Positions 1-8,363 of a stretch of 64,000 nt of DNA are shown here, piece by piece (position 1 is the first letter of the stretch; every line of letters starts with the position of its first letter). Where the stretch lies: assembly GCF_900102495.1 (NCBI RefSeq), contig NZ_FMVQ01000002.1, forward strand, positions 62,001 through 126,000. Reading direction: 5' to 3'. The stretch comes from Nitrosospira sp. Nl5. GTDB taxonomy: Bacteria; Pseudomonadota; Gammaproteobacteria; Burkholderiales; Nitrosomonadaceae. The notes under the pieces were generated by a model that saw only the letters and a list, made by a program, of their open reading frames with translations, ran no database searches and had not been told where the DNA came from. A program made the position numbers and the translations under genes.

Positions 1-56
1 AAGCCCGGCATGATTATCAAGTCGGCTACTAACCATAAAAAGGAAATTTTTCAGGG

Positions 57-1427
57 ATGAAGAATTTTGAGAAGAGGGCACAAAAAGGGGTCAGTCAAGC
101 AGCAACATTGGCTGAGAGCGCTTCACCGGACAATGGGATCTGGAAACAAAGAGCAAATTTCTTTGCGCAAGTCGCGCTGCTGGTGGCATTAGCGGCGGTT
201 TTCCTGTTTTCGCCGCCCGAGGTCCGGGCCATGGCGGGCGATAAAATCGAGGCCGCACCCCCGGCTAAAACCGAGAGCAAACCTAAATGGGCGATTGATG
301 ATACCAAATGGATGACTCTCGGCGTAGGTTTCCGTGGCTCGGGCATATGGACGGAAAATCGCGCAACAGACAGTTTCAGGAATGATTTCAGTATCGACAA
401 CGCGCGTGTCTATCTCAATGGGCAGGTCCATAAATATGTCAAATTCGAAATCAACACTGAATGTTTTTTCTGTAATAACACCAGTGGGACGGATAATCCC
501 AAGATGTCCTACAACATTCTGGACGCGATAGGGAAGGTCGAGATTAACCGGTATTTCAATGTCTGGGGCGGGCGCATGCTAGTCCCCACGGAGCGGGGCG
601 AATTGAGCGGTCCTTTCTTCCAGGCTACGCACGATGCCTTCAAGACACCGTTTTTTCCGCAGGATTTCAGCATCAAATTTGGCAGCGGCGGCGCGGGGCG
701 CTACGGCCGTGACGACGGCGGCACGTTCTGGGGCAGCCTTGAGCCAGGTTTCATCAAAGGCACGCTCGGCTACGCCATGGGCGTGTACAGAGGGCTCCAG
801 TCGTCCAACAGCCTGGGGCCTAACCAGGGCGATAGCGTGCAGGTGGCCGGACGTGTCACCTATAACTTCCTGAACCCCGAAAAGAATCCTGGCTATTACA
901 CCAGCAGCACCTACTTTGGCAAAGCCGGAGATATTCTGGCGCTCGCGTTCGGCACATCTTATCAAAAGAACGGTGCTGGCTCATTCGACCATCGAAGTGA
1001 TTTCCTGGGTCTTGTCGGCGACGTCCTGTTTGAAAAGGTTATGCCCAAAAATATGGGCGTATTTACCTTCAATGGAGAATACAAGCAGTTCTACGCCAAT
1101 TATTCCCCTGTTGCTTTTGCCGATCCGGGCTGTTTTTGCGTATTCGATGGAAAATCATGGACGGCTACAGGGCTTTACCTGATACCAGTCAAGGTAGGGA
1201 TCGGGCAATTCCAGCCTTACGGAAGATTTACCAGCGTTCAACCTAATCACAGCAGCAAGCGCGAGGAGATCGAGGGCGGCGTGAACTACATCATCGACGG
1301 ATTCAATGCGCGCATTTCGGCGTACTACCAGCACGGCGATCTGGTCACCAAGGGCATGAACTATGCGCCGGGCGTCATGGGCGAGAAGGCCGATGTCTTC
1401 AAATTATCGTTCCAGTTGCAAATGTAA
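57..1427 (+). CDS. Outer-membrane porin (OprO/P-like)
   Basis: A 456-residue predicted beta-barrel porin. A long basic N-region (about 35 residues) precedes a hydrophobic signal segment at about residues 38-52, with probable cleavage near residue 60. The rest alternates short amphipathic strands with Gly/Asn/Asp-rich turns and ends in the aromatic/hydrophobic C-terminus FKLSFQLQM, typical of Omp85 substrates. Family membership comes from overall pattern, and the solute is not shown. Its place 300 bases ahead of the urease genes suggests urea or another small-solute entry (inference). Unusual for a porin, it has two Cys pairs, C136/C139 and C359/C361. An AAGGAAA element lies about 12 bases before the ATG. 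Confidence 0.72.
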   Translation: MKNFEKRAQKGVSQAATLAESASPDNGIWKQRANFFAQVALLVALAAVFLFSPPEVRAMAGDKIEAAPPAKTESKPKWAIDDTKWMTLGVGFRGSGIWTENRATDSFRNDFSIDNARVYLNGQVHKYVKFEINTECFFCNNTSGTDNPKMSYNILDAIGKVEINRYFNVWGGRMLVPTERGELSGPFFQATHDAFKTPFFPQDFSIKFGSGGAGRYGRDDGGTFWGSLEPGFIKGTLGYAMGVYRGLQSSNSLGPNQGDSVQVAGRVTYNFLNPEKNPGYYTSSTYFGKAGDILALAFGTSYQKNGAGSFDHRSDFLGLVGDVLFEKVMPKNMGVFTFNGEYKQFYANYSPVAFADPGCFCVFDGKSWTATGLYLIPVKVGIGQFQPYGRFTSVQPNHSSKREEIEGGVNYIIDGFNARISAYYQHGDLVTKGMNYAPGVMGEKADVFKLSFQLQM

Positions 1428-1724
1428 GGTCTGCATGCGTGTGATTCATAACGTGGAATAGGGCATAGGGTGAACTGTTGGAGCCGGGAGAGGTACGGAA
1501 TTCATATAACTTCATGGCGTAACGAGTTCTACTCTTCGATTATCAGGGCACTTGCATAAGAAAAGATTATAGGTGTCCATGTTTTTCAATGGTTGAGAAT
1601 CTGAGTGCGGTCCTCTGCTATTTGCAGCATGCAACATTGCGTAGTAACGTACTCAACAAATGGAGGTGAGTGCTGCCGGTCTGCGGAAGCATCACACATG
1701 AAATAGTGAATAACAAACAAAGAA
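1428..1724. other. Intergenic region upstream of the urease operon
   Basis: About 300 bases between the porin and ureD. It presumably carries the urease promoter. I see no convincing ORF, strong terminator hairpin or recognised operator in it. Confidence 0.4.
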
Positions 1725-2666
1725 ATGTACCCAACCATTCATACGGAAGATCCTGTAATTAGACGAGACGCTGCAGCTTCGGTCCATCGCCTGTACCCCG
1801 CCCAGCATTCATCAAATTCGGTGGTTAGCTTGCCTTATACGCCATTGCAGGCACGGTTGTCTCTCGGTTTCGCGGACGATGGCGGCGTTACACGGTTGGT
1901 GGACCGGAGCCATTTTGGTCCGCTGCTGGTGCAAAAGCCGCTTTATCCCGAAGGGCGGAAGGTTTGCCAGGTAGTCGTCATTCATCCGCCGGGCGGTGTG
2001 GTGGGAGGTGATCAGCTGGAGATTGCCGCCAAGGTTGGCACGTCGGCAAACGCGCAAATCACCACGCCCGGCGCAGCCAAGTGGTACAAGGCTAACGGTC
2101 ATGTCTCGCGCCAGAATATCAGGCTCGAGGTAAATGCCGGGGGATCGCTTGAGTGGGTGCCGCAGGAAAGCATCTTTTTCGATAACACCGATTTGCAGCT
2201 TGAGCATCGCGTCATGCTGGAAAAAAATGCAAGCTATATTGGTTGCGAGATTCTTTGTTTTGGTCGCACCGCTTCTGGCGAGGCGTTCACCGGCGGCCGC
2301 ATCAGGCAACGCACCCGCATTTACCGCGAGGATAAACTGATCTGGTTCGAACAGCTTCGGCTGGCCGGAGGCGGCGCAGCGATGAAAAGTCCACTGGTAC
2401 TCGCCGGCAGCACTGTCTGCGCAACGTTGATCGCGGTAGGAAAGGCCGTGCCCGCCGTCGTGCTGGAGACCGCGCGCGAGGGAATGGGCGATATCGCAAA
2501 CGGGATCGGCCAAGTGGGTATTTCGCAGCTAAAACCGGTAATAACCGCACGCTACCTGGGGGATTCGAGCGAGACGGCACGGCGGATAATGTTGCATGTC
2601 TGGGGACTGCTTCGTCCGGCAATGCTAGACCGCGAGGCAATGGTGCCGCGCATGTGGAATACATAG
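1725..2666 (+). CDS. ureD: Urease accessory protein UreD
   Basis: A 313-residue UreD/UreH protein, the scaffold that binds apo-urease and recruits UreF and UreG for nickel insertion. Family features visible are the GGVVGGDQLEI segment and the TTPGAAKWYK block at about residues 107-125, followed by the long beta-rich body ending WGLLRPAML. Length is slightly above the usual 270-300 because of an N-terminal extension. The ribosome site before the ATG is weak, so an internal start is possible. It is first in the order ureD-A-B-C-E-F-G, separated from ureA by 115 bases. Confidence 0.95.
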   Translation: MYPTIHTEDPVIRRDAAASVHRLYPAQHSSNSVVSLPYTPLQARLSLGFADDGGVTRLVDRSHFGPLLVQKPLYPEGRKVCQVVVIHPPGGVVGGDQLEIAAKVGTSANAQITTPGAAKWYKANGHVSRQNIRLEVNAGGSLEWVPQESIFFDNTDLQLEHRVMLEKNASYIGCEILCFGRTASGEAFTGGRIRQRTRIYREDKLIWFEQLRLAGGGAAMKSPLVLAGSTVCATLIAVGKAVPAVVLETAREGMGDIANGIGQVGISQLKPVITARYLGDSSETARRIMLHVWGLLRPAMLDREAMVPRMWNT

Positions 2667-2781
2667 CGCCCCTTCCCTGAGGGGTACTATTTTTAGTCTT
2701 CGAATAGAGATAAGCATCAGATTTGCCGCAGGCGAGTGTTGAAGAAGCGAAACAGTTATTAATTTTATTGAGGAGGAAACA

Positions 2782-3084
2782 ATGGACCTTACACCAAGAG
2801 AGAAAGACAAGCTGCAGATATTCACCGCCGGATTGGTGGCGGAACGGCGCAAGGCGCGCGGCCTGCAGCTCAACTATCCGGAAGCGGTTGCGCTGATCAC
2901 CTGTGCAATGATGGAAAGCGCGCGCGACGGGCATACCGTCGCCGAACTGATGGCGGAAGGCACCCGCATACTGACCCGCGCCGATGTCATGGAAGGGGTG
3001 CCGGAAATGATACCCGATATTCAGATCGAGGCGACCTTCCCGGACGGCACCAAACTGGTGACCGTTCACAATCCAATTCCGTAA
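2782..3084 (+). CDS. ureA: Urease gamma subunit
   Basis: A 100-residue gamma subunit, the full usual length, beginning [17 protein letters not shown] and ending in the family-typical VTVHNPIP. It forms the trimer of UreABC heterotrimers with the beta and alpha subunits and has no catalytic residues of its own. A strong AGGAGG site precedes the ATG. The gene is 16 bases ahead of ureB, so translation is probably coupled. The separate gamma and beta genes are the bacterial pattern rather than the fused Helicobacter form. Confidence 0.98.
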   Translation: MDLTPREKDKLQIFTAGLVAERRKARGLQLNYPEAVALITCAMMESARDGHTVAELMAEGTRILTRADVMEGVPEMIPDIQIEATFPDGTKLVTVHNPIP

Positions 3085-3100
3085 AAATCAGGAGATTACG

Positions 3101-3424
3101 ATGGCTAGAGTACCGCTAATTCCAGGAGAAATATTTGTGCGCCCTGGGGATATCGAGCTGAATGTCGGCAGGGAAACCAAAACTTTGAAGGTTTCCAATG
3201 GTGGCGACCGGCCAATACAGATTGGCTCCCACTTTCATTTTTACGAAGTCAATTCCGCGATGAATTTCGACCGCGAAGCGGCCTACGGCATGCGCCTGAA
3301 TATTATGGCAGGCACGGCTGTACGCTTCGAACCCGGCCAGGAACGCACGGTAGAGCTGGTCGAACTCGCCGGAGAACGGACAGTGTACGGATTTAACCAG
3401 AAAGTGATGGGCAAGCTGAAATAA
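3101..3424 (+). CDS. ureB: Urease beta subunit
   Basis: A 107-residue beta subunit with the typical opening [17 protein letters not shown] and the [11 protein letters not shown] motif near residues 42-52. It packs against the alpha subunit in the cytoplasmic urease. An AGGAG ribosome site precedes the ATG by a normal spacing. It lies between ureA and ureC, 40 bases before ureC. Length and sequence are ordinary for free-standing beta subunits. Confidence 0.98.
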   Translation: MARVPLIPGEIFVRPGDIELNVGRETKTLKVSNGGDRPIQIGSHFHFYEVNSAMNFDREAAYGMRLNIMAGTAVRFEPGQERTVELVELAGERTVYGFNQKVMGKLK

Positions 3425-3464
3425 CAGCGACCGCCAAGCCAATAACCCTAAAGAGGAGCAGAAA

Positions 3465-5171
3465 ATGACTTTTAAAATTTCCCGTCAGACTTACGTCGAA
3501 ATGATGGGACCCACTACCGGCGATCGTGTCCGGCTGGCAGACACGGAACTTTTTATTGAAATCGAAAAAGATTTCACCACCTATGGTGAAGAAGTGAAAT
3601 TCGGTGGTGGCAAGGTGATTCGCGACGGTATGGGCCAATCCCAGCGTAACCATGCGGACGTAATGGATACCGTCATCACGAATGCTGTCATTATTGACCA
3701 CTGGGGCATCGTCAAGGCGGACGTTGGTTTGAAAGACGGCAAGATTGCCGGGATCGGCAAGGCGGGAAACCCTGATATTCAGCCGAATGTCACGATGGCG
3801 ATCGGTGCGGCCACCGAAATTATCGCCGGCGAAGGATCGATTCTCACCGCGGGCGGTATTGACAGCCACATTCACTTCATCTGCCCTCAGCAGGAGGAAG
3901 ACGCCATGATGAACGGCATCACCACCATGCTGGGCGGCGGCACCGGTCCTGCGGTGGGCACGGCCGCCACCACCTGTACGCCCGGTCCCTGGCACATTCA
4001 GTCCATGCTGAGAGCATCGGATGGAATGGTGATGAACACCGGTTTCTTCGGGAAAGGCAATGTCAGTTTGCCGACCCCGAACGAAGAGCAGATTCTGGCT
4101 GGGGCATGCGGCCTGAAGCTGCATGAAGACTGGGGCACCACCTATGCGGCCATCGACAATTGCCTGAACGTTGCGGACAAGTATGATATACAGGTGGCAA
4201 TTCATACCGACACCATCAATGAGGGCGGGTATGTGCAAAATACCATTGCCGCGATGAAGGATCGGACCATCCATACATTCCACACCGAAGGCGCGGGCGG
4301 CGGCCATGCGCCGGACATCATGACGGTTGTGGGCCTGGAAAACGTCCTGCCTTCCTCCACCAACCCCACCCGTCCCTATACCGTCAACACGCTGGATGAA
4401 CACCTCGATATGCTGATGGTATGCCATCACCTGCATGCGAACATCGCCGAGGATCTTGCTTTTGCCGAATCGCGCATTCGCAAGGAAACGATCGCCGCCG
4501 AGGACATCCTGCATGACATGGGCGCCATCTCGATGATGTCATCGGATTCGCAGGCAATGGGACGCATCGGCGAAGTCGTCATGCGCACCTGGCAAACCGC
4601 GCACAAGATGAAGATACAGCGCGGCGCACTGCAGGAAGACACCTCCAGGAGCGATAACTTCCGCGTGAAGCGCTATGTTGCCAAGTACACCATCAATCCG
4701 GCCATTACGCATGGTGTTTCACACGCGATCGGTTCGGTGGAGGTAGGCAAGTATGCCGATCTCGTCCTATGGCGGCCCGCGTTCTTCGGCGTCAAGCCAT
4801 CCATGATCCTGAAAGGCGGAATGATAACGGCAGCCCTGATGGGCGATCCCAACGCATCGATTCCGACGCCGCAGCCGGTGCACTACCGGTACATGTTCGG
4901 CGCATACGGCAGCGCTCTCAAAACCTCCTGCTTCACCTTCACCTCGCAAGCGGCGCTTGATGCAGGCTTGGTGGAACAACTGAAACTGGATAAGAACCTG
5001 ATCGCGGTCAAGGACACGCGCAATCTGCGCAAGAAGGACATGATTCATAACGGCGCGACGCCCAAAATGGAAATTGATCCGGAAACCTATGAGGTTCGGG
5101 CAGACGGACAATTGTTGACATGCGGCGCTGAGGATGTCTTGCCGATGGCGCAGCGCTACTTTCTGTTCTGA
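3465..5171 (+). CDS. ureC: Urease alpha (catalytic) subunit
   Basis: A 568-residue catalytic subunit that hydrolyses urea to ammonia and carbamate at a dinuclear nickel centre. All ligands known from Klebsiella urease are present with a one-residue offset: H135 and H137 (DSHIHF), the carbamylated lysine K218 with H220 (GLKLHEDWG), H247, H273, the general-acid histidine in CHHLH (321/322) and D361. The length equals the family norm. A GAGGAG site precedes the ATG. In an ammonia oxidiser this enzyme would make ammonia available from urea (inference). The large ORFs antisense to it are shadows. Confidence 0.99.
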   Translation: MTFKISRQTYVEMMGPTTGDRVRLADTELFIEIEKDFTTYGEEVKFGGGKVIRDGMGQSQRNHADVMDTVITNAVIIDHWGIVKADVGLKDGKIAGIGKAGNPDIQPNVTMAIGAATEIIAGEGSILTAGGIDSHIHFICPQQEEDAMMNGITTMLGGGTGPAVGTAATTCTPGPWHIQSMLRASDGMVMNTGFFGKGNVSLPTPNEEQILAGACGLKLHEDWGTTYAAIDNCLNVADKYDIQVAIHTDTINEGGYVQNTIAAMKDRTIHTFHTEGAGGGHAPDIMTVVGLENVLPSSTNPTRPYTVNTLDEHLDMLMVCHHLHANIAEDLAFAESRIRKETIAAEDILHDMGAISMMSSDSQAMGRIGEVVMRTWQTAHKMKIQRGALQEDTSRSDNFRVKRYVAKYTINPAITHGVSHAIGSVEVGKYADLVLWRPAFFGVKPSMILKGGMITAALMGDPNASIPTPQPVHYRYMFGAYGSALKTSCFTFTSQAALDAGLVEQLKLDKNLIAVKDTRNLRKKDMIHNGATPKMEIDPETYEVRADGQLLTCGAEDVLPMAQRYFLF

Positions 5172-5178
5172 GATCTAA

Positions 5179-5709
5179 ATGCTTACTTTGAACGTTAAGA
5201 TAGAGCATGCGGAATCGATTTTCGCGCAGCTTGTCCTGCCTTATGAGCTGCGCGAAAACAGTCGCCTGCGCACCGCACTTGCATCGGGGGAAGAGGTCGC
5301 CATTTTCACTGCGCGAGGCACGGTACTGCGTAATGGTGATTTGCTCCAGGGTGATGACGACCGGGTAGTGCAGATCATTGCGGCGGAGGAGCCTACCTAC
5401 CGGATTACCTGTCGTACTCCCCATAATCTGTTGCGCTGCGCGTTTCACCTTGGGAACCGCCACACGCAGACACAGGTGGGAGAGGGTTTTCTGCGTATTT
5501 GCCAGGACAGCGTGCTGAAAGAGATGCTGGAGGGGTTGGGTGCGACAGTGGTGGAAGAAAGTGCGCAGTTCGAACCGGAAACGGGGGCCTACAGCGGAGG
5601 CGGCCATCACCATCATGATGGGAATGGCCATGGCCATTCCCACGGGCGTGGCCCGCTCGCGCCGATTCCGGTGCACCAGAAGATTCACCGTCCATCGGAC
5701 AAACGGTAG
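5179..5709 (+). CDS. ureE: Urease nickel metallochaperone UreE
   Basis: A 176-residue UreE that delivers nickel to UreG/urease. The N-terminal peptide-binding domain is followed by the metal-binding domain with the AFHLGNRHTQ motif (H90, H95). A His/Gly-rich tail at residues 139-158 contains seven histidines (143-146, 151, 153, 155), comparable to the nickel-buffering tail of Klebsiella UreE. The gene starts 7 bases after the ureC stop, with little ribosome-site signal of its own, so translational coupling is likely. Confidence 0.96.
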   Translation: MLTLNVKIEHAESIFAQLVLPYELRENSRLRTALASGEEVAIFTARGTVLRNGDLLQGDDDRVVQIIAAEEPTYRITCRTPHNLLRCAFHLGNRHTQTQVGEGFLRICQDSVLKEMLEGLGATVVEESAQFEPETGAYSGGGHHHHDGNGHGHSHGRGPLAPIPVHQKIHRPSDKR

Positions 5710-5723
5710 GAGACCAGGCGACC

Positions 5724-6404
5724 ATGATGCAGGCAACCTCCTTGTTACGCTTGCTGCAACTGGCAAGTCCGTCGCTTCCCGTCGGCGCATATACCTATTC
5801 GCAGGGCCTGGAAGCGGCCATCGAGGGGGGCGCGGTCCGGGACGAAGGTTCGGCCCGCGCGTGGATCGCCGAGGCGCTGGACGTGGTTGCGGACTTTGAA
5901 GCACCGGTCCTCTGGCGGTTGTTGCAGGCATTTTCGACGCGGGACGGGGCAGCGGTTGCTAATTGGAGCGAGTGCTTTATTGCGGCGCGCGACACCGCCG
6001 AATTTCGGGCAGAAACCATCCAGATGGGATATTCGTTGAACAGGTTGGTGGCGGAGCTGAAGCTTGCGGACGACTCGCTGCTGGAGATAATGGCCGATCA
6101 ACCCGAAATCCCCCTGCCCACGGCATTTGCGTATGCAGCGGAAGCGCTGGCCGTACCGCGTGAAGCCGCGTTGCTTGGCATGTTGTTTTCCATGGTTGAG
6201 AACCAGGTGCTGGTTTGTGTGAAATCAGTTCCGCTTGGCCAGGTTTCAGGTCAGCGGCTGCTGCTTTCCCTGCATGGTGTGATTGAAGCCGCTGCAAGCC
6301 GTGCCCAGACGCTTGAGGACGACGAATTGTCCAATTGGGCGCCGGGGCTGTCGCTATTATCGATGCAGCATGAAGTGCAATACAGCCGGATCTACCGATC
6401 CTGA
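5724..6404 (+). CDS. ureF: Urease accessory protein UreF
   Basis: A 226-residue all-helical UreF, which bridges UreD and UreG in the activation complex and gates UreG GTPase activity. The N-terminus shows the family motif LLQLASPSLPVGAYTYSQGLE (split here by the signature SPSLPVGAY), and the C-terminus has the conserved SMQHEVQYSRIYRS segment. The start follows the ureE stop by 14 bases with a GGTAGGAG site. Length is normal for the family. Confidence 0.95.
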   Translation: MMQATSLLRLLQLASPSLPVGAYTYSQGLEAAIEGGAVRDEGSARAWIAEALDVVADFEAPVLWRLLQAFSTRDGAAVANWSECFIAARDTAEFRAETIQMGYSLNRLVAELKLADDSLLEIMADQPEIPLPTAFAYAAEALAVPREAALLGMLFSMVENQVLVCVKSVPLGQVSGQRLLLSLHGVIEAAASRAQTLEDDELSNWAPGLSLLSMQHEVQYSRIYRS

Positions 6405-6442
6405 ACGGCTTTGCCGGATATAAATTATTGATGGAAAATTGA

Positions 6443-7072
6443 ATGAAAAATACATCCAACCCCTTACGTGTCGGTATAGGCGGCCCCGTCGGCTCCGGAA
6501 AGACGGCCTTGTGTGAAGTGCTGAGTAAAAAGATGCGCGACCGCTATGAAATGGCCGTTATCACCAACGATATCTATACCAAGGAAGACATGGAGATACT
6601 GCTGCGCGCCGATGCGCTTCCCGCTGAGCGCCTGATGGGAGTCGAAACCGGCGGCTGCCCGCATACGGCTATCAGAGAGGATGCGTCGATCAATCTGGAA
6701 GCCATTGCGCGCATGACGGCGGACTTTCCTGATCTTGATCTCATTCTGGTCGAATCCGGCGGTGACAATCTGGCTTCGACTTTCAGTCCCGAGCTTTCCG
6801 ACTTGACCATTTACGTAATCGATGTCGCTGCCGGCGAGAAAATACCACGCAAGGGCGGGCCCGGTATCACGCGTTCCGCCTTGCTGGTGATCAACAAGAT
6901 CGACCTTGCGCCGTATGTCGGAGCAGACCTTGGCGTGATGGCGCGCGACGCGAAGAAGATGCGGGGGGAACGGCCATTTATTTTTACCAATCTGCATACA
7001 GGCGAGGGAGTGGACCAGGTTGTCGATTTCATCGTAAAACAGGGGCTGCTGGATGAAGTTAAAGCTCATTAG
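6443..7072 (+). CDS. ureG: Urease accessory GTPase UreG
   Basis: A 209-residue SIMIBI-class GTPase that powers nickel insertion into urease. The P-loop GGPVGSGKT lies at residues 13-21, the nickel-binding CPH motif at 72-74, the ESGGDN switch segment at about 109-114 and the base-specificity motif NKIDLA at about 152-157. No His-rich N-terminal tail is present, consistent with the histidines residing in UreE. It is the last accessory gene, 38 bases after ureF. Confidence 0.98.
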   Translation: MKNTSNPLRVGIGGPVGSGKTALCEVLSKKMRDRYEMAVITNDIYTKEDMEILLRADALPAERLMGVETGGCPHTAIREDASINLEAIARMTADFPDLDLILVESGGDNLASTFSPELSDLTIYVIDVAAGEKIPRKGGPGITRSALLVINKIDLAPYVGADLGVMARDAKKMRGERPFIFTNLHTGEGVDQVVDFIVKQGLLDEVKAH

Positions 7073-7167
7073 TGCCGGGGGATGCGGCATGTGATGACCA
7101 CGCTTTCCGCATAGCTGCAGCAACAAAATATCTCGCTACGACATAAGAAAAACTCTGGAGATGGATA

Positions 7168-8127
7168 ATGGAATGGTCATTAGCAATAGATAGGGCAATG
7201 CCTCGGCCTGTGCGTGTGATTCTGAGAGGCGTCGGGCAAGTATTCTTTTGTTGCAACGCAGTGACAGGGTTGATTTTCCTGGTGGCGCTTTTCATCGGTG
7301 GTCCGATAGCGGGGGCCGCCGCAACTGTTGGGGTAATATCCAGCACTGCCGCGGCTTACCTTCTCGGCTTCTCCGAGGATGATATCGATGCCGGATTGTA
7401 CGGATTTAACGGGACACTGGTCGGGCCTTGCCTATTTTTGTTTCTTGAGCACTCTCCACAACTTTGGTTGTATGTGATACTTGCTTCAGTATTGTCGAGC
7501 ATCGTGCTGGCCGCCTTGATGAGAATTCTCGCTCCTTACAAGATTCCGGCTTCCACTTCGCCGTTCGTTCTGACCTGCTGGATGTTTCTGGTGGCAGTGT
7601 ATGCTTTCGACAGCTTCACCCGCGGTCCCATATTACCGCCCCCCGGGATTCCCGCCGTGGTGACGGATGTGGCGATAATGCCGGCCGAGATGTGGTTTAC
7701 TGCCCTCACAAAAGGCGTTGCCGAAGTCATGTTTGCGGACAGCGTTATTGTCGGCATTCTTTTTCTAACTGGCATCGCCATCGTTTCCTTGCGGGGTGCG
7801 CTAATGGCGATTGGAGGTACTGCCATTGGCGTGATTTTCCCCATACTCCTGGGGGCGAATCTAGGCATGATCGAGATGGGGCTATACTCGTTCAATCCGG
7901 TTCTGACAATGATGGCGGTGGGATGGGTCTTTCTCAAGCCTAGCGGCAAAAGCGCCCTCCTGGCGATTCTCGCGGGATTCTTGACCGTGGTGTGCCAAGC
8001 CGGTCTTGCCAGTTTCCTGGCGCCAATCGGGCTGCCCACGCTTACGTTTCCGTTTGTTCTCACGATGTGGATGTTCCTGTTCGCGGCGGGAATGTCAAAG
8101 TACTGGGCGGAGCCGGCAGCGGAATAA
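7168..8127 (+). CDS. Urea transporter (UT/SLC14 family)
   Basis: A 319-residue inner-membrane urea channel. The two-fold internal repeat of the UT family is visible: LYGFNGTLVG in the first half pairs with LYSFNPVLTM in the second, and TSPFVLTCWMF pairs with TFPFVLTMWMF. About ten hydrophobic segments are present. It lies 95 bases after ureG on the same strand and probably belongs to the urease transcript. It would carry urea down its gradient to cytoplasmic urease. Not a UreI or UrtABCDE system. Confidence 0.93.
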   Translation: MEWSLAIDRAMPRPVRVILRGVGQVFFCCNAVTGLIFLVALFIGGPIAGAAATVGVISSTAAAYLLGFSEDDIDAGLYGFNGTLVGPCLFLFLEHSPQLWLYVILASVLSSIVLAALMRILAPYKIPASTSPFVLTCWMFLVAVYAFDSFTRGPILPPPGIPAVVTDVAIMPAEMWFTALTKGVAEVMFADSVIVGILFLTGIAIVSLRGALMAIGGTAIGVIFPILLGANLGMIEMGLYSFNPVLTMMAVGWVFLKPSGKSALLAILAGFLTVVCQAGLASFLAPIGLPTLTFPFVLTMWMFLFAAGMSKYWAEPAAE

Positions 8128-8206
8128 AGGTAATTTGGACTTGATGTCCCAAGCGGTCTTGCTATCAGGTCCGCTTACCAAGTTCGGTGGATTGTCTTCC
8201 GTGAGC

Positions 8207-8260
8207 ATGATAATCAAGGTCTTTTTGGCTGATGATGATCGGCTTTTCCGGGACGGGTGA
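8207..8260 (+). pseudogene. Remnant of a response-regulator receiver domain
   Basis: An 18-codon reading frame (17 residues then TGA), opening MIIKVFLADDDRLFRDG. That matches the beta1 strand and acidic pocket (the DDD cluster) of NarL/FixJ-type receivers. The stop comes immediately after, and I find no continuation of the receiver or a LuxR HTH in the next 100 bases in any frame. I read it as the stump of a deleted regulator between the urea transporter and the TonB receptor. The match is short, so chance similarity cannot be excluded. Confidence 0.4.
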
Positions 8261-8363
8261 AGCCCGCTTCCGGGGGTTGTTTCATGGGCGTGATGTAGTA
8301 GGCCTGTTTGTCATTTTCGTAAGGAATTGACGCGAGAAATGAAGACTTGTGCACTTGTAAAAG

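Noticed and set aside
2302-3069. 255-codon ORF on the minus strand across ureD and ureA
   Set aside because: Antisense to two certain urease genes, no recognisable protein features.
3393-4514. 373-codon minus-strand ORF under ureC
   Set aside because: Shadow of the GC-rich ureC frame, composition without domains.
5008-5931. 307-codon minus-strand ORF over ureE
   Set aside because: Antisense to ureC/E/F; Arg/Pro-rich shadow.
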